A program made the position numbers and the translations under genes. Of a stretch of DNA of 64,000 bases, positions 51,410-60,000 are shown in pieces. The notes beneath the pieces were generated by a model. That model was given only the letters and a program-made list of their open reading frames with translations. It was not told where the DNA came from and did not search any database. The stretch is from Nocardioides sp. JQ2195. GTDB lineage: Bacteria > Actinomycetota > Actinomycetes > Propionibacteriales > Nocardioidaceae. How positions within the stretch are numbered: position 1 is the first letter of the stretch; every line of letters starts with the position of its first letter. Location of the stretch: assembly GCF_012272695.1 (NCBI RefSeq), contig NZ_CP050902.1:2542001-2606000 (forward strand). The letters run 5' to 3'.

Positions 51410-51904
51410 GGTGGTTGAGGAAGCCCCGCCACCGCCACCCGACGGAGGTTGAAGAAGGCGCGCCAGCGCCTGTCTCGAAACCACCGACACCCGACGGTGG
51501 TTGAGGAAGGCGCGCCAGCGCCTGTCTCGAAACCACCGACACCCGACGGTGGTTGAGGAAGGCGCGCCAGCGCCTGTCTCGAAACCACCGACACCCGACG
51601 GTGGTTGAGGAAGGCGCCCCAGCGCCACCCGACGGTGGTTGAGGAAGGCGCCCCAGCGCCACCCGACGGTGGTTGAGGAAGGCGCCCCAGCGCCTGTCCC
51701 GACGGAGGTTGAGGAAGGCGCCCCAGCGCCTGTCTCGAAACCACCGCCACCCGACGATGGTTGGTTTCGAGACGCTCGTACCTCGCTCCTCAACCACCGG
51801 CACCCCCGACGGAGGTTGAGGAAGGCGCGCCAGCGCCTGTCTCGAAACCACCGGCACCCGACGGTGGTTGAGGAAGGCGCGCCAGCGCCTGTCTCGAAAC
51901 CACC
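51410..51904. repeat. Array of 11 imperfect palindromic elements (REP-like)
   Basis: Full units are about 42 bp, GGTGGTTGAGGAAGGCGCGC to GTCTCGAAACCACC, with GGTGGTT/AACCACC arms and AGGCGC/GCGCCT inner arms; they recur at 52-bp intervals (51444, 51496, 51548, then 51811 and 51863). Short 34-bp units lacking the right half lie at 51410, 51600, 51634 and 51668; 51704 starts a further full unit. One unit (51757-51799) is inverted and has a different core (GACGCTCGTACCTCGCTCC). The array fills the gap between glnA and nadE. Confidence 0.92.
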
Positions 51905-51913
51905 GACACAGGG

Positions 51914-53986
51914 TCAGGAGTCGTCGCGAGGAACGTTCTCCAGCTCGGCCAGCCACGCGGTCGGTGCGGCATCGGAGGGCATCCGCCAGTCCCCGCGCGG
52001 CGACATGGTTCCGCCCGCTGACACCTTGGGACCGTTGGGCAGCGCGGAGCGCTTGAACTGCGAGGCGAAGAACCGCTTGATGAACACCTCGAGCCACCTG
52101 CGCACGGTGGCCAGGTCGTAGGCCGCACGGCGCTCCTCGGGGAAACCGGGAGGCCACTCCCCCACCTCGACGTCGCGCCAGGCGTGCCAGGCCAGGAAGG
52201 CGATCTTGCTGGGTCGGTAGCCCAACCGGATCACGTGGTGGAGGGTGAAGTCCTGCAGCGAGTAGGGCCCGACCGAGTCCTGGGTGGACTGGGGCTTCTC
52301 GCCCTCCTCGGTGGGGATCAGCTCCGGGGTGATCTCCTGCTCGAGGATCTGGCCGAGCACCTCGTTGATGCCCTCGGCGGCCTGGTCGGAGTCGAACTGC
52401 CCGGAGTCGATCACCCAGCGGATCAGGTGCTGCACGAGGGTCTTCGGAACGCCCGGGTTCACGTTGTAGTGCGACATCTGGTCACCCACGCCGTACGTGC
52501 ACCAGCCCAGGGCGAGCTCGGAGAGGTCACCGGTGCCGAGCACGATGCCGCCGCGGTGGTTGGCCAGCCGGAAGAGGTAGTCGGTGCGCAGCCCAGCCTG
52601 CACGTTCTCGAAGGTGACGTCGTAGACCTTCTCACCCTGGGCGAAGGGGTGGTCGAGGTCGTCGAGCATCTGGGTGGCGGCGGGCCGGATGTCGATCTCC
52701 TCGAAGGTCGTCCCCAGCGAGGTGGCCAGCTTGGTGGCGTAGGACTTGGTGGTGTCGCCGGTCGCGAAGCCGGGCATCGTGATCGCATGGATGTCGCTGC
52801 GGGGACGACCGAGCCGGTCCATCGCCTTGGCCGCCACGATGAGCGCATGCGTGGAGTCCAACCCCCCGGAGACCCCGATCACCACCTTGGGCTGCCAGCT
52901 CTCCCCGCCGATTGCACGCAACCGCTGCTCCAGGCCGGAGACCTGGATGTTGTAGGCCTCGTAGCAGTCGAGGGCGAGTCGCTCGGGATCGTCGGGGACG
53001 AAGGGGAACCGGTCGACGTTGCGACGCAGGCCGATGTCGCCCTCGGGGGCCTCCAGGACGAACTCGACCCTGCGGAAGTCCTGCGCCCGACCGTCGTGCG
53101 TGCGCCGGTTGTCGTCGAAGGTGCCCTGCCGCAGTCGCTCCTGCGACAGACGGTCGAGGTCCACGTCGGTCACCGACCGCCGCGACCCCGTCGGGAACCG
53201 CTCGGACTCGGCGAGCAGGTCACCCATCTCGTAGACCATCGTCTGGCCGTCCCAGCTGAGGTCGGTGGTCGACTCGCCCTCGCCTGCGGCGGCATAGACG
53301 TACGCCGCCGAGCAGCGCGCGCTGGCCGAGCGGACCAGCATCCGACGCTCCTCGGCGCGCCCGATGGTGATCGGCGACCCGGACAGGTTGGCCAGGACCG
53401 TGGCACCGGCCAGGGCAGCTTCCGCGCTCGGTGGGATCGGCACCCACATGTCCTCACAGACCTCGACGTGGAGGTCGAGGCCGGGGACGTCGAGGGCACT
53501 GAAGATCAGGTCGGGCCCGAACGGGACGTCCTCGCCGCCGAGGCTGATCCACTGGTCGCGGCGGTCGTCGCCTGGGGCGAACCAACGGCGTTCGTAGAAC
53601 TCGCGATAGGTCGGCAGGTAGGACTTCGGCGCCACACCGAGGATCGAGCCGCGGTGGATCACGACGGCGCAGTTGAGCACCCGGGTGCCGTGCACGATCG
53701 GGGCACCGACGACCAGCACAGGCAGCAGCTCCAGGCTGGCCTCCACGATCTCCTCGATCGCCTCCTGGGTGGCGTCGAGCAGCACGTCCTGGAGGAACAG
53801 GTCGTCGACCGAGTAGCCGGTCAGGCACAGCTCCGGGAACACCGCGACCGCCACGCAGTCGTCGTGACACGCGCGGGCCTCGGCAAGCACCGAGGCGGCG
53901 TTGGCAGCGGGATCTGCGATCGCCACCGGGATCGTGCAGGCAGCGACACGGGCGAAACCATGGGCATAGGCCGAGTAGAAGTCCAC
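51914..53986 (-). CDS. nadE: Glutamine-dependent NAD+ synthetase
   Basis: The 690-residue protein has an N-terminal nitrilase-type glutaminase domain with Glu ([10 protein letters not shown]), Lys ([18 protein letters not shown]) and Cys ([11 protein letters not shown]), and a C-terminal NAD synthetase domain with the P-loop [20 protein letters not shown], then [20 protein letters not shown] and [20 protein letters not shown]. It makes NAD+ from deamido-NAD+ using glutamine as ammonia source. TAGACT lies 7 bp before the GTG at 53986, so the mRNA is probably leaderless. The gene ends 10 bp before the palindromic array. Confidence 0.95.
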   Translation of the reverse strand: MDFYSAYAHGFARVAACTIPVAIADPAANAASVLAEARACHDDCVAVAVFPELCLTGYSVDDLFLQDVLLDATQEAIEEIVEASLELLPVLVVGAPIVHGTRVLNCAVVIHRGSILGVAPKSYLPTYREFYERRWFAPGDDRRDQWISLGGEDVPFGPDLIFSALDVPGLDLHVEVCEDMWVPIPPSAEAALAGATVLANLSGSPITIGRAEERRMLVRSASARCSAAYVYAAAGEGESTTDLSWDGQTMVYEMGDLLAESERFPTGSRRSVTDVDLDRLSQERLRQGTFDDNRRTHDGRAQDFRRVEFVLEAPEGDIGLRRNVDRFPFVPDDPERLALDCYEAYNIQVSGLEQRLRAIGGESWQPKVVIGVSGGLDSTHALIVAAKAMDRLGRPRSDIHAITMPGFATGDTTKSYATKLATSLGTTFEEIDIRPAATQMLDDLDHPFAQGEKVYDVTFENVQAGLRTDYLFRLANHRGGIVLGTGDLSELALGWCTYGVGDQMSHYNVNPGVPKTLVQHLIRWVIDSGQFDSDQAAEGINEVLGQILEQEITPELIPTEEGEKPQSTQDSVGPYSLQDFTLHHVIRLGYRPSKIAFLAWHAWRDVEVGEWPPGFPEERRAAYDLATVRRWLEVFIKRFFASQFKRSALPNGPKVSAGGTMSPRGDWRMPSDAAPTAWLAELENVPRDDS

Positions 53987-54097
53987 GTTCGTGAGTCTAG
54001 GGTGACGGTGGCCGGCGCGGGGGGACCCTGTGGCCCGGCGAAAGCACGGCAGGCACCCCGGCAGCAGGCCCGATGGGCAGGGCCGCTGCCCCGACTG

Positions 54098-55414
54098 CTA
54101 CCCGGCGGGGTCCGGGAGCAGGCTCACCGACCGCCAGAGCAGCGTGGTGTGCGCGGCCCGACTGACCTGTCCCGTCCGGGTGTCCCAGACCAGGAAGTAC
54201 TGCCCGATGTCGGACTCGTCCTGCTTCGTGCCGTAGGGCCGGATCGAGAACAGGAGGGTGTGCTCGTCGAGCCAGGCACGCGGTCGCAGGGCGTCGATGT
54301 TGGTGTAGTAGCCCTCGATCCCGGCGACCGGCAGGAAGGCCGCGGTCCGGTACGACTCCCGGTCGACGACCAGCAGTCCGTCGTGCTTGCCGCGCAGGCC
54401 CCGGTCGGTGGCGATCATCGGGTAGGTGCTCATCGCCAGGTCGTGTGCGCTCGGCAGGAGGTAGAGCGGTTGACCGAGGTCGTCGGCCTCCACCTCCAGG
54501 GCCCGATTCCCTCCGTTGCTCTCCACGATGTCCTCGAGGCCTTGTCCATGGCTGTCGTCGGCGACACTGACCAGGCGCCCGCCCGGCTCGTAGGCGCCGG
54601 TGAACGGACCGGCTCCGGTGTCGGCCGCCCAACCAGCCGGGGTGCGCGTGCCGTCGGTCACGTCGACGACGAAGCCCTGCTTGCCCAGAGGGACCAGGAG
54701 GTGCTTGCTGTCGGGCTGCCAGGCCGTCATCCCTGCCCAGCGGCCGGTGGTGACCTCGGTCGTCGACCCGTCGTCCAGGTCGACGACGTAGACCGCGGTG
54801 TTCCCCTTGAGCGCCACCTTGGTGCCGTCGGGCGACAGCGACTCCGGCAACAGGGCCGGGCCACGGTCGCCGGTCAGGTCGGCGGGTGCGTCGACGTGGA
54901 CCCGGCGCCAGTCTCCGTCGGTGCCGAGCACGAAGAACACGTCCTGCTCGAGGTCGAAGTCGTCGAGGTAGAGCCCGTCGGCCTTGACCGCGGCCACGGC
55001 GCGGTCGATCGGGTCGTCGGCAAGGTCCACGGCCGACTCCTCGTCGGGCTCGAGCACCTGCGGCAACCCCGCGTCGTACGCCGGCAACGCGGCGATGTCC
55101 TCCGGGTCGAGGACCGGTGCCACCACCGACTGCTCCGGCGCCGGCGCCACGAGCCGTCCCGTGGCCGCCGCGGGAACCGGGCCCGGCGCCGGCCCGGGAG
55201 CCGCAGGCGGCCGGTCGCCCGGACCGCCCGCACCCGACCACGCCAGCGGTACGCCGATCGCGGCGGCCACCGCGAGGGCGGCGACACCGCCGACCAGCAC
55301 CGTCCGGCGCCGGCGATGCCGATGCGCACCCTCGAGGGCGACCGTGACCAGGTCCGGATCGGGCAGGTGCTCGGTGCCGCGGCGAAGGAGATCGCCGATC
55401 TGCTGCTCGCTCAT
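54098..55414 (-). CDS. Membrane-anchored WD40/TolB-like protein, likely partner of the sigma factor
   Basis: The 438-residue protein begins with a cytosolic segment (MSEQQIGDLLRRGTEHLPDP) and a basic stretch (HRHRRRR), then one helix (TVLVGGVAALAVAAAIGVPL) and an extracytoplasmic part with a Pro/Gly/Ala linker. The external part has repeated beta-strand-like units (LSPDGTKVALKGNTAVYVVD, WQPDSKHLLVPLGKQGFVVD, PMIATDRGLRGKHDGLLVVD). The start overlaps the stop of the sigma gene by 1 bp (TGATG), the usual arrangement of ECF sigma factor and anti-sigma-like membrane protein. There is no zinc motif, so binding to sigma is inferred. Confidence 0.78.
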   Translation of the reverse strand: MSEQQIGDLLRRGTEHLPDPDLVTVALEGAHRHRRRRTVLVGGVAALAVAAAIGVPLAWSGAGGPGDRPPAAPGPAPGPVPAAATGRLVAPAPEQSVVAPVLDPEDIAALPAYDAGLPQVLEPDEESAVDLADDPIDRAVAAVKADGLYLDDFDLEQDVFFVLGTDGDWRRVHVDAPADLTGDRGPALLPESLSPDGTKVALKGNTAVYVVDLDDGSTTEVTTGRWAGMTAWQPDSKHLLVPLGKQGFVVDVTDGTRTPAGWAADTGAGPFTGAYEPGGRLVSVADDSHGQGLEDIVESNGGNRALEVEADDLGQPLYLLPSAHDLAMSTYPMIATDRGLRGKHDGLLVVDRESYRTAAFLPVAGIEGYYTNIDALRPRAWLDEHTLLFSIRPYGTKQDESDIGQYFLVWDTRTGQVSRAAHTTLLWRSVSLLPDPAG

Positions 55415-55902
55415 CAGGTCCTTCCGATCAGGTCGAGGAGCTCGGGGGCGCCCTCACGGAGCCGCGCCAGGGCGGCGGAGTTCTGGCTCTTGACGGTGCC
55501 GACGGAGACCCCGAGTATCTCGGCCGTCTCGCGCTCGGACCGGTCCTCGAAGTGGCGCAGCACGACGACCGCGCGTTGCTTCTCGGTGAGGCGGGCCAAG
55601 GAGGAACGGACCACCAACGAGGTCTCCGTGTCAGCCGGGCGCACCCCCGACTCCCGGACCGACCCGACGACGGACTCCCGCCGGTGGCGGCGCCACCACG
55701 AGATGTTGTCGTGCACCAGGATCGTGCGCACGTAGGCGTCCGGGTTGGTGTGCCGCAGCCTGTGCCAGCGCAGCGCCACCTTGGTGAGCGCTTCTTGGAC
55801 CAGGTCCTCGGCACGTTGGAGGTCGCCGCTGATCAGGTAGGCGGTGCCCAACAGCTGCCGTTGGCAGCCGGCCGCCCACTGGGTGAACTCTGCGTCATCC
55901 AC
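55414..55902 (-). CDS. ECF RNA polymerase sigma factor, SigE (sigma-E) subfamily
   Basis: The 162-residue protein is like the small actinobacterial sigma-E family: FTQWAAGCQRQLLGTAYLIS, GDLQRAEDLVQEALTKVALR, NPDAYVRTILVHDNISWWRR, then LARLTEKQRAVVVLRHFEDR and SERETAEILGVSVGTVKSQN. The GTG at 55902 has GGAGGAG 7 bp upstream. The promoter candidate at 55934-55959 would give autoregulation. Translation is coupled to the downstream membrane protein (TGATG). Confidence 0.88.
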   Translation of the reverse strand: MDDAEFTQWAAGCQRQLLGTAYLISGDLQRAEDLVQEALTKVALRWHRLRHTNPDAYVRTILVHDNISWWRRHRRESVVGSVRESGVRPADTETSLVVRSSLARLTEKQRAVVVLRHFEDRSERETAEILGVSVGTVKSQNSAALARLREGAPELLDLIGRT

Positions 55903-55933
55903 GTGTTGACTCCTCCGTCGCTCTGCACCCATC

Positions 55934-55959
55934 AACGCGGAAGCGACACGAAAGGTTGG
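55934..55959 (-). promoter_or_regulatory. Putative ECF promoter of the sigma-E-like operon
   Basis: On the minus strand CCAACC (55959-55954) is followed after 16 bp by CGTT (55937-55934), the usual ECF -35/-10 form. The GTG start is at 55902. Confidence 0.55.
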
Positions 55960-55996
55960 CTGGTCCGCGGAGAAATCATGCGGCAACGGCCAGGAC

Positions 55997-56737
55997 TCAG
56001 CGCGAGGCGGATCGGCGTACCAGTCGAGGGTCCGTGGGTGAGGGCGGCAGCTTCCGCGGCAGCGGGACGGGGACGGGCAGCGGCGCGGCGGCACCCTCGG
56101 GTGCGCGGGTTCGACCGACGTCGACCAGGCGCAGGCCGACCCCGCGGACGGCGTCGATCTGCACGGGGCTGTCGAGGTCGCCCAGCTTGCGGCGCAGACG
56201 CTTGACCACCGACTGCACGTGGGAACGACCGCCGAGGTGGTCGTTGCCCCAGACACTGCGCTGGATCGACTCGAAGGTGTGGATGTGGCCGACCTCGGCG
56301 AGCAGGCAGACCAGCAGGTCGTGCTCGAGCGGCGACAGGCCGACCTCACGGTCGCCCACCGTGGCCACCCGCCAGTCGGAGTCCACCTCGAGACCCGAGC
56401 TCTGCTCGGCGACAGCGAGTCCGGGCCGCGGTCGTTCCGGCTCCGAACGCACACCCGGGCTGCCGGCCAGGATGTCCATCGCCTCCGCCCGGGAGGAGAC
56501 CATCACCACGGCGGCCGAGCTGCCGACCATCTCGGCTATCCGCAGGCGTTCCTCGATGGAGCCGGCGATCGCGATCACGACGGCTTGCGCACCATCGGGC
56601 ACGCCCGTGTCGAGGGCACCGCCAACCTGATTGCCATGAACCTCAGGACCGCCAGCTGGTGACGAGGAACCTGCCCCCTCCACCCGGATCGGCCCTTCTC
56701 CCCGAGAGAGAGGCATCTCCAGCCTTTCGTTCGTCAC
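55997..56737 (-). CDS. Winged-helix (OmpR-type) transcriptional regulator with receiver-like N-terminus
   Basis: The 246-residue protein has a C-terminal trans_reg_C domain: VGDREVGLSPLEHDLLVCLL, AEVGHIHTFESIQRSVWGND, GRSHVQSVVKRLRRKLGDLD and VQIDAVRGVGLRLVD. The N-terminal 100 residues (AQAVVIAIAGSIEERLRIAE, SSAAVVMVSSRAEAMDIL) have the alternating pattern of a receiver but no acidic phosphorylation site at the expected place. It probably responds to something other than phosphorylation. It lies upstream of the sigma-E operon and divergent from the secreted protease gene at 57005, which it might regulate. Confidence 0.8.
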   Translation of the reverse strand: MTNERLEMPLSRGEGPIRVEGAGSSSPAGGPEVHGNQVGGALDTGVPDGAQAVVIAIAGSIEERLRIAEMVGSSAAVVMVSSRAEAMDILAGSPGVRSEPERPRPGLAVAEQSSGLEVDSDWRVATVGDREVGLSPLEHDLLVCLLAEVGHIHTFESIQRSVWGNDHLGGRSHVQSVVKRLRRKLGDLDSPVQIDAVRGVGLRLVDVGRTRAPEGAAAPLPVPVPLPRKLPPSPTDPRLVRRSASR

Positions 56738-57004
56738 ACACGCCGAGCGCGTCGGCCCGGGTGTGTTGGCTCAGCCTTGCCCCAGCCCCGCTGGAAGTCA
56801 AGGAGGTCGGCCGGTCATCCGATATCCGGTCGTCGCCCGCGGATTGCCCAGGTCCTGCCCGGATCTGACCATGACCTGCCCACGTCGTCGCGTTGTGGGC
56901 ACCCTCGCACGTCCCTACCGTCACTTGGACCGACCAATCTTCGTCGGCGCACCAGCACCCGGGGTCATGCTCATGCTCCCGGTTCACTTCTCGGGAGGAA
57001 GCAC
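56738..57004. other. Divergent intergenic region before the secreted protease gene
   Basis: This 267-bp gap must hold promoters for the winged-helix gene and the subtilase. Candidate elements such as ATCCGATATCCGGT (56817-56830, a dyad around GATATC) are visible but no clear -35/-10 pair was found. GGAGGAAGCAC (56994-57004) is the ribosome site for the protease. Confidence 0.5.
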
Positions 57005-60000
57005 ATGTCATCGACACGACGTCGATCCCGCTCTCCGCGCTTGTGGCGGAAGGGATCGATCCGCGCCCTGGCCTCCGGGCTGGCGACCATTGCCGTGGTT
57101 GCCACCACCCTGAGCCTCACCGGATCACCGGTCTCGGCCGATCCGTCCACGGGCAAGGACAAGATCAACGCGAAGCTCTCCAAGCAGCTCGACAACAAGG
57201 GCGAGGCCACCTTCTGGGTCCGCTTCGCCATGCCGGACCTGAGCGCGGCGTCGAAGATCAAGGACTGGGACAAGCGCGGTCAGGAGGTCTACGACACGTT
57301 GACCCGGGCCGCCGAGTCCAGCCAGAAGGACGCCGTGGCCCTGCTCGAGCAGGAGGGCGCGGACTACCGGACGTTCTGGGCCAGCAACGCGATCCGGGTC
57401 CAGGCCGGCGACGAGGCCCTGGTCACGGACCTCTCGGCGATGACGGAGGTCAAGGGGCTCTACCCCACCTTCGAGTACCGCCTCGAGAAGCCGACCAAGG
57501 GGAAGGTCATCCACGCCAAGCAGTCCATCGAGTGGGGCGTGGACAACATCAACGCCAACGACGTCTGGGACCAGTACGGCGACCGCGGTGAAGGCATGGT
57601 GATCGCCAACATCGACACCGGTGTCGACTTCGAGCACCCGGCGTTGGTCAACCAGTACCGCGGCAACAACGGCGACGGCACCTTCGACCACAACTACAAC
57701 TGGTTCGACGCGGCCGGCACGTGTGGCGATGCTCCCTGTGATGTCGACGCCCACGGCAGCCACACCATGGGCACCATGGTCGGCAGCGACGGGGCCGACA
57801 ACGAGATCGGAGTCGCCCCGGGCGCGACGTGGATCGCGGCCAACGGCTGCTGCCCCTCCGACGCCGCGCTGATCGAGTCCGGCCAGTGGATGCTGGCGCC
57901 CCTGGACCTGAACGGGGAGAACCCGGACGTCTCCAAGCGACCCAACATCATCAACAACTCGTGGGGCACCCAGTCGCCCAGCAACGACCCGTTCATGGAG
58001 GACGTCGAGGAGGCGTGGGCCGCCTCCGGCATCTTCGGCACCTGGTCCAACGGCAACAACGGCAGTGGTTGCGAGACGTCCGGCTCACCGGGCAGCCGCA
58101 TCCTGAACTACTCCGTCGGCGCCTACGACGTGAACAACGACATCGCCGGCTTCTCCAGCCGTGGTGCCGGACAGGACGGCGAGATCAAGCCGAACATCTC
58201 CGCACCCGGCGTGAACGTGCGCTCCAGCGTGCCCGGTGGTGGCTACGCCTCCTACAACGGCACGTCGATGGCCGCACCGCACCTCGCGGGCTCCATCGCG
58301 TTGCTGTGGTCGGCGGCACCGTCGCTCGTCGGTGACATCGACGCCACCCGTGCCCTGCTCGACGACTCCGCCACCGACCGGGCCGATGCCCAGTGCGGTG
58401 GCACCGAAGCCGACAACAACGTCTACGGCGAGGGCCGTCTGGACGCCCTGGCCCTGATCGCGGCGGCACCCGTCGGCGAGACCGGCACCGTGACCGGCAC
58501 CGTCACCGACTCCGCGAGCGGCGACGTCATCAACGGCGCCACCGTCGAGCTGGTCGGTGAGACCGGCCGCACCATCACCACCGGCGCGGACGGCACCTAC
58601 AACGCCCGACTCACGGCCGGTGACTACACCGCAACGGTCTCGAAGTTCGGCTTCGAGACCGCCACCGCCGACGTCACCATCACCGCCGAGACCACCACCA
58701 CGCAGGACTTCGCGCTGACCCCGGCCGCGTCGGTGAACCTCAGCGGGACGGTCACCGACGGGAGCGGTCACGACTGGCCGCTCCACGCCAAGGTCACCGT
58801 CCCCGGTGCCGAGCCCGTCTTCACGGACCCGGAGACCGGCTCCTACGAGATCAGCGTGCCCGGCAACGCGACGTACGACGTCTCGGTCGAGGCGCAGTAC
58901 CCCGGCTACCTGGGTGCCACCCGGGCCGTCGAGGTCGGCGGCAGTGACACCACCGCCGACTTCGCGGTGGAGGTCAACTCCTCCACCTGCGAGGCGCGCG
59001 GCTATGCGTTCAACGTCGAGGGGACGACCGAGGACTTCGACTCGGGCAGCCTTCCCGACGGATGGACGGTCACCGACGAGGCCGGCACCGAGCAGACCTG
59101 GCTCTTCGACAACCCCGACGGTCGGGACAACCTGACCGGCGGCACCGACGGCTTCGCCATCGCCGACAGCGACTACTTCGGCAGCGGCGGCACGCAGGAC
59201 ACCTCGCTGGTGAGCCCCGTGGTCGACATGTCGTCGGTCGACAGCCCCGTGGTCGGCTTCAAGCAGGACTACAACAACCTCGGCGACGTCGCCGACGTCG
59301 ACGTCAGCATCGACGGCGGCGCCACCTGGGAGACGGTGCTCAGCCAGACCACCGACGTCCGCGGCCCGCGCGAGGACATCCTCGAGCTGCCGACGGCCGC
59401 CGGCCAGGCGGCGGTGCAGGTCCGGTTCCACTACTACGAGGCCGACTACGACTGGTGGTGGCAGGTCGACGACGTGTTCCTCGGCAGCCGCACCTGCGAC
59501 CCCGTCGAGGGTGGGCTCGTGGTCGGCAACGTCACCGCCACGAACACCGGCGAGGGCATCAACGGAGCCGCCATCTCCAGCACGGAGGACCCGGAGGTCA
59601 AGACGACCACGAGGCCGACGCCCGACGACGAGAACCTCGCCGACGGCTTCTACTCGCTGTTCTCGCCTCAGGTCGGCGACGTCGAGCTCCAAGCCGCCTC
59701 GAGCGGCTTCGAGACCGGCACCGCGACCGTGGCCGTGGCGGCGAACGGGACGGTCCGCCAGGACTTCGCACTCGGGTCCGGCCACCTGGTCGTGACGCCC
59801 GGCGAGGTGTCGGCGACCCGGCAGCTGGGCAAGAGCCCGGTGACGCGCAACGTCGAGGTGACCAACGACGGCGACGGTGCGGTGCAGCTCGAGTTCTTCG
59901 AGCGCAAGGGTGGCTTCGAGATCCTCTCCGCCGACGGCTCCCGCACCACGAAGAAGCAGCTGATGGCGGCCGAGGGAGCACCGCTGCGCCGACTCGCCGT

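Noticed and set aside
48396..51452. 1,018-codon rightward frame opposite glnE, the amidotransferase and glnA
   Set aside because: Antisense to three well-identified genes; a by-product of codon bias.
51410..51904. Possible CRISPR array (regular 52-bp repeats)
   Set aside because: There are no unique spacers: the 10-bp joints are all the same (GACACCCGAC type), units are imperfect palindromes of two lengths and no cas genes are near.
52184..55735. 1,183-codon rightward frame opposite nadE and the sigma operon
   Set aside because: Antisense to NadE motifs and to a coupled sigma operon; no family resemblance.
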